This document shows, piece after piece, positions 59,400 through 64,000 of a stretch of 64,000 bases of DNA. This stretch comes from Symbiodinium natans (taxonomy: Eukaryota; Sar; Dinophyceae; Suessiales; Symbiodiniaceae). A program made the position numbers and the translations under genes. The stretch spans positions 77,001-141,000 of the forward strand of contig CAJNDS010000312.1 of the NCBI GenBank assembly GCA_905221605.1. Direction: 5' to 3'. The notes under the pieces are model-generated. The model saw only the letters and a list, made by a program, of their open reading frames with translations, was not told the DNA's origin and did no database searches. How positions within the stretch are numbered: the stretch's first letter is position 1; every line of letters starts with the position of its first letter.

Positions 59400-59800
59400 T
59401 GGATCCCTTTTGCATTCAAATAAACTCATCCCGGATCCCTTTTCGATTCGCACGGATCCCTTTTAAGTTCACATAAGCTCATCCCTTTTAATTCATATGG
59501 ACATATAAGCTCATCCCTTTTAAACTCATATGGATCCCTTTTTAAATTCATATAAGCTCATCCCTTTTAATTTCAATCGCTGTGAAATTCATATAAGCTC
59601 ATCCCTTTTAAATTCAGATGGATCCCTTTTACATTCATATAAGCTCATCCCTTTTAAATTCATATGGATCCGTTTTAAACTCATATAAGCTCATCCCTAT
59701 TAAATTCACATGGATCCCTTTTAAACTCATTTAAGCTCATCCCTTTTAAATTCATATGGATCCCTTTTAACTTATATAAACTCATCCCTATGAAAATCAT
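59400..59800. repeat. 46-bp satellite with GGATCC sites
   Basis: About eight copies of a unit of the form CATATAAGCTCATCCCTTTT-AAATTCATATGGATCCC-TTTTAAA. AAGCTC recurs at 59475, 59507, 59554, 59595, 59641, 59687 and 59733, settling to a 46-bp period. It is AT-rich against a GC-rich flank. Confidence 0.85.
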
Positions 59801-60378
59801 GCGAAACCCCGGGCCCGTTTAAAGAGGGCAAAATCCAGCCTCGACTGTTCAGGGTGGGGGGCGGGGGCCCAACACAGTAGCCAGGGTTCAACATTAAACT
59901 TCAGCGACAGCAAAACAGTTCAAACATTTTTAGGCAGCGGGAGCAGAAACCGGGACGTACCGCAACCAAAATGATGCTTGTAATCGTGAACGGTCCCGTA
60001 TTGAAACAACAGGAGAGCTTGTCTCCCTCGTGCTGTAGGCACTGCAGGTACCGCAGGTGTAATTTATGTCTAAACCCCTGCTGCCACAGATTTTACCAAA
60101 AAAACTTTTTGCGTCCTCCATGACAACTTTCAGGTATCCCTTGCGATGGATTTCGATGCTGTTGAAGAACTTGAGAATCCTCGGCTAAGGGTAGGGTAAA
60201 GTATGGGCAGACTTGCTCGGTTGATACGCTCTGGCTTGTGGTCAGTTTACTTCTCCTGTTCCAGCGCTTGTCTTTGGGCTCTCTGCCGAGCAACTTTGGC
60301 AAGCTGACAGCGAGAAGTGTAGCTGCCTTTGAGGGCCGTGTCAGGGCGCGTATTCCAACAGATGCAGGAAGCAGGTAC
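59801..60378. other. No gene recognised
   Basis: Between the satellite and the sensor gene; 3' exons of that gene would be expected here, but none was identified. Confidence 0.35.
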
Positions 60379-61668
60379 CTTGAAAATATCTGCTGTTGTC
60401 ACAACTCATGCGGTCGAGGTGGCCGCGACGCTTGCGATGCAGGTCATGGTATGCATTGGCTTGTCCATGGAAGAGAGCAACGATTCTGGGCTGAAGACCT
60501 CCCAAGACAAAAACCCCACTTGGGATGTACAGCCTACAAGGGACAGGACTGCAAATACGAAGCAAACGAAAAATGTTCACGGTCGTTTTTCCAAAGAAGT
60601 GGTACGGTCGAACTTCGTCGGACCGAAAGGAGGTGCGTCGATGTCGCTCTACATTTTGAACTACCACATGCAACAGCCATGTGCGAACTAGCCCTCGTTG
60701 CGGGAGCTCTAAGAAATGCTTGGATGTTGCACTTGTGTTCAAGAAGGGGTATTGGGCAAAGAGACGTCTGGGACTTCAAGATTGAGGCATTTTCCCCCAT
60801 CGCCTAGCAAATCACAAGGACGCGACGCACGTGGAGCTTGCATGCTGGCACTTGCCGACGTAGATGCTGCTACGCATACTTGAACTGTTGCAGCCTGGTG
60901 CGCGCGGATCCCGTGGCCAAACCCACAGCATAAAATGAACAGAGCAAACCTGAGCATCAAGGTGGCTGAGCTCTCGCTTTAAAAGGTTTGTAAGAGCGGA
61001 GAAGGGCTGCATTTCCGAACGCGATGACGTGCGCAACTCTGGTGCACAAAGTGCACATCAGAAGAAGCGGTCAAGCCTTTCACTCCAGTTGAAGACCCAA
61101 CCTCGAACCTAGAATCTGTCAGAAACTAGCAAGGATGCAAGAGCGAGGATAACGTTGAAACAAACCCTTTTTATAACAACCGTCTGCGGGTACCTCAAAA
61201 GCATCAGTTCTCTCGCCGCTTCAAAGCCTATAGATGGGCAGACAAGCAACACGAAGAGAAGCCTGCGGAAATGGACTATCTCATCCGTGGTCATAGTTCC
61301 AGCGATCTTCCTGCGAGAGCCTACCTTTAGCCTTTAGCGGCAGCTTGGGCAGAGGCTTGCTGCACGGCTTGCTGCTATAGCCGAGTTCAAGCAGTGTTGA
61401 AACTCCTAAATTTAATAACCAGTCGATTGTTGGCATGCTGCTGCTGTCAATGTATGATAGTAGGATTCCAGATGCTGGCTCCAGAAGCAGCTGGATTCTC
61501 AGTCTTGCCTGGAGTTTCAGTCATGCACATTCCTGTCCCAGTCATGTCCTGAAGTCGATGGAGGAGACTTCGCGGGTTGCCACAAAGACGAGCTGGAGCG
61601 GAATGGAGATGTACGCAATGCAAATCACCAAGTCCAGCCTCATTTGCGCAGGTCGTGCACATGGATAC
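60379..61668 (-). CDS. Ethylene-receptor-like (ETR1-type) transmembrane sensor domain
   Basis: Three minus-strand exons rebuild the first two helices of the ETR1-type ethylene/copper-binding membrane domain. Exon 61549-61668 reads MRLDLVICIAYISIPLQLVF; this matches plant ETR1 helix 1 with Asp25, Tyr32, Ile35 and Pro36 at the same spacing (Glu38 is Gln). Exon 61194-61227 (or from 61262) reads FEAARELMLL. Exon 60895-60949 reads RFALFILCCGFGHGIRAHQ; it matches helix 2, with Ile62, the copper ligands Cys65 and His69 in CGFGH, and the same spacing. Codon phases agree at both joins; borders are TTCA|G (GG or GA), TTGAG|GT and CCAG|GC, with AG|G acceptors. A possible helix-3 exon (60379-60452, MTCIASVAATSTA) is interrupted by a TGA. 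No histidine-kinase or PAS exons were found, so the signalling output is unknown. Alternative: another membrane sensor of the same fold that does not bind ethylene. Confidence 0.6.
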
Positions 61669-63303
61669 CTGTAAGTCTCCCATGGAGCTGCATGCTAGGC
61701 TGCATGCTAGGCTGCGTTAATTACTTTGCACTATTTTGCACTGCGCAGGCCACACCAAGGGCCAAGGAGCCCTGCGCTGATTGTTGGATCCCTCATGGCC
61801 CTCGACAAAGCAGATCGTCGAGCTGTAGTGAGGCCGAGCAAGCTACATGCTGCAGCCAAAAGCAAACCAGCGGCAGGCAAAGAGGAAGTATCCCGTGTCT
61901 AGCCGGCTTAGAAGCCTGCTTTGCAGCCAGCAGTATCTGAAAGCTTCCAAGGCGTGCAACGTGCGGACTGCTGCTTTTCCAAAAAGTATCAAACATCTCA
62001 ACAACCTTGTCACTGCCCTCCCGAAATCCCCAAACGAAGCGGGTCTGGCCGAGGCCACCCTGGAGATCCTTCGAAAGGCCAAGTTTCCAAGCCATTGACT
62101 TGGAAAAGCGGCGAGAGCGAAGGGGAGCGAATGTAGCAGCCCTAATGTGCGGTTCATTCTCTGCAGGTAGACGTACGCAAGTAAATAACGCAAAACTTCC
62201 AACTCACTACAGTGACTCTGCGCTTGGAACCGCAGCCAGTTTCCACCCGATTGTCCCAGAACACCTTCGCTGCGTAATTCTTAGTCGTGGTAGGCAGGGA
62301 CAACATTGGGAACCATTGGGCAGCTTCGAACATGAAGAGCCCGCAGTCGCTTCGATTTGCAGAAGTCATGACCGGAGCGCGAAACAAGAACCACGTGCCC
62401 CCCCCCCACACATGCTTGACAGTGTCTGATGACCAAGTATGGGCGAGTGAACAGGTCGTACGTGAGTACACGGAAAGTATTGAGGAGATGACACCGGAAT
62501 CTGACAAGAAATGCTTTGTACAACAAGAGAAATCGTCAGGTAGGGCCTGAGAAGACTTGTGCGTACCAATCAAGTTTGGGGCTTGTGCAGGCCAGCGGAA
62601 GCACCATGCTTAGCCGGAGACCTTCGGTTCAGAAGCCTAGAGCCAAAAAAGGACACGCTGCAGTAGGGCCATACAGTTTTCGCAGCTTCCTGAAACCCCC
62701 TGAAACCCCCCCCACTCCTCATCGCTCACTTCCAGGATGCTGAGGTTCGAGAACACCTGTTCAACTGTTCTCTACATCGACTCGGCACTTGGACTCCAAA
62801 TAATCCGTATTCCTAGGTAGTCCGAGAGAGCCCTTGCTAAACAAGAACGACGGAAAGGTCGAGACCTTGGCGAAGTAGCCTTCGCTGTCCCCAGCTGCTG
62901 CGCAGCTCAGAGCACGGTCTGGCACATCCTGTCATCCACTTCACTGTCAGCCCCTTTCATGCCTCATCTTTTGCACGATCGTCATATGTATGGCATACTG
63001 ATGCATACCGTGCCGAGGGAGAGCAGGTCGTTTTTTTCGTCTGTCCTTTTTTCTTTAGAATTCTCTTTCTCCCTCTGACCCTGTGACGGCTGCAGCAAAA
63101 CCCTCGAGGCAGATTGGGAGAACGGTTTGGTTGTTTCTGAATTCTGTTCTAAATTGCCTTATCCAATGAACATAAAAAAGATACCTTGGCAGGTCAGCCA
63201 ACGCTGAGTTCGGACTTGCAAAGCACACTGCTGGTGCCAAGCCCGCGGGCTTCGAAGGCGACCCGCAGACATGTAGGAGCTGTGGCGTAATTTCTGTTTT
63301 CAC
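61669..63303. other. Unresolved coding potential on both strands
   Basis: 61.93-62.10 kb reads well on both strands (plus: SIKHLNNLVTALPKSPNEAG; minus: GLGQTRFVWGFREGSDKVVE). 62.41-62.54 kb on plus reads DDQVWASEQVVREYTESIEE before a GT donor, the one hint of a plus-strand exon. None is called as a gene. Confidence 0.3.
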
Positions 63304-63377
63304 ATGCTAACGCTTTTTGGCCTAAAATGGGTACCCACCCCAGCTGAAAGTCCAGAAGCAGACGGTGCATCAGGACC

Positions 63378-63474
63378 CCCCTGCCATCCCACCCCGCCTC
63401 CCCACCCCCGCCACCCCCCCCCCGCCACCCCACCCCCCGCCGCCACCCACCCCACCCTCCGCCACCCCACCCCC
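63378..63474. repeat. C-rich CCACCCC minisatellite
   Basis: Tandem CCGCCACCC / CCACCCC variants directly abutting the second copy of the 28-bp element. Confidence 0.85.
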
Positions 63475-63501
63475 GAGGCGGGTCGCGTAGCGTTAAAATT
63501 A
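63474..63501. repeat. 28-bp dispersed element, copy 2
   Basis: Identical to 2390-2417 and in the same orientation, with unrelated flanks. Downstream sequence to 64000 is AT-rich toward the end and has no recognised gene. Confidence 0.8.
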
Positions 63502-64000
63502 AAGCCAATGGTTCCGGTACTCATCTCTGCGCAAGCATCCTAGCCTCGCGTGTCCGCTCTTGAATAGACTTTCTCTCTACAAAACTGAGGCAAACCATGG
63601 TCGCAATGCTACTTCAACAAATGCTCCTGTAAGTTCGGCAGAGACCGGTGCTCTTAACCATGCCGGCATTGCCGCTTGTCGCCACGGGGCGGCCGCAGAT
63701 CCCGTGCTTCCCAGGCTGTGTGCAACTGCGCACGGCTATGCCGGGGCTGGCGAGATTCGGGTTTGTTTGCTTTGATTGAATGAGCAGAGACCCCGAGAAT
63801 GCTATGCGGGCTTTGCTTTGTAGTCTTTTCTTCGATATATTTACTTTGATGTAGTGCCTATTCGAATAACAAATATGATAATAAGATATTTTTGACAAGT
63901 AATATCTTGTTATACTATTCGGCTAGTATATTATTGTACAATCTGCTGAGAAACAAATGCCTATCTATGATTCTTTGATCATTAGATTCTTGTCTCTTGG

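Noticed and set aside
1-64000. Bacterial, viral or CRISPR content
   Set aside because: No operon-like gene packing, no regularly spaced direct repeats with unique spacers, and no viral replication or capsid motifs; the tandem arrays are simple or satellite repeats.

Overview
The window looks like nuclear DNA of a dinoflagellate, most likely a Symbiodiniaceae-type alga. This is inferred from gene structure. Recognisable protein domains are cut into very small exons (24 to 135 nt) that join in frame only if introns end in AG followed by an exon G, and if donors are GC, GA or GT. TTTAGGG-type telomere-like tracts occur inside the sequence, and simple repeats are abundant. Every protein-coding exon that could be tied to a known family lies on the minus strand, as expected for a dinoflagellate unidirectional gene array. 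There is no bacterial-style gene density. I recognised no rRNA, tRNA, snRNA or CRISPR.

Layout. 1-1.8 kb is a pyrimidine-rich array of about 400-bp units, followed at 2.0-2.3 kb by degenerate CCCTAAA repeats. At 4.25 kb and 8.3 kb there are isolated minus-strand exons; the latter carries a SAM-methyltransferase motif I. From about 18.7 kb down to 9.56 kb runs a split kinesin gene: P-loop, linker, switch I, switch II, the helix alpha-4 region, neck, and coiled-coil exons. One of its exons has an apparent one-base frameshift. 14.3-15.45 kb, inside a kinesin intron, is filled with (GTT)n, CT, poly-C, telomere-like and TA repeats. 20.9-30.3 kb has several well-phased minus-strand exons of unknown product. 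34.9-35.0 kb has a mitochondrial-carrier exon, and 35.8-37.2 kb a five-exon 2-oxoglutarate/Fe(II) dioxygenase-like gene. 43.3-45.8 kb is a 2.5-kb CA-rich megasatellite. 46.96-47.94 kb is an uninterrupted ORF with two dsRNA-binding domains, and 53.4-54.1 kb an uninterrupted cupin-like ORF. 56.0-56.7 kb is a purine minisatellite. 59.0-59.8 kb holds degenerate duplications and a 46-bp satellite. 60.4-61.7 kb holds exons that rebuild the first two helices of an ethylene-receptor-type (ETR1-like) sensor domain.

The genes do not form an obvious pathway. The most interesting object is the ETR1-like domain: every residue I know to matter for copper/ethylene binding in plant ETR1 is present with correct spacing across three exons whose phases agree. 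Exon calls were made by reading translations and splice phases by hand. No similarity search was possible, so family names rest on motif recognition.
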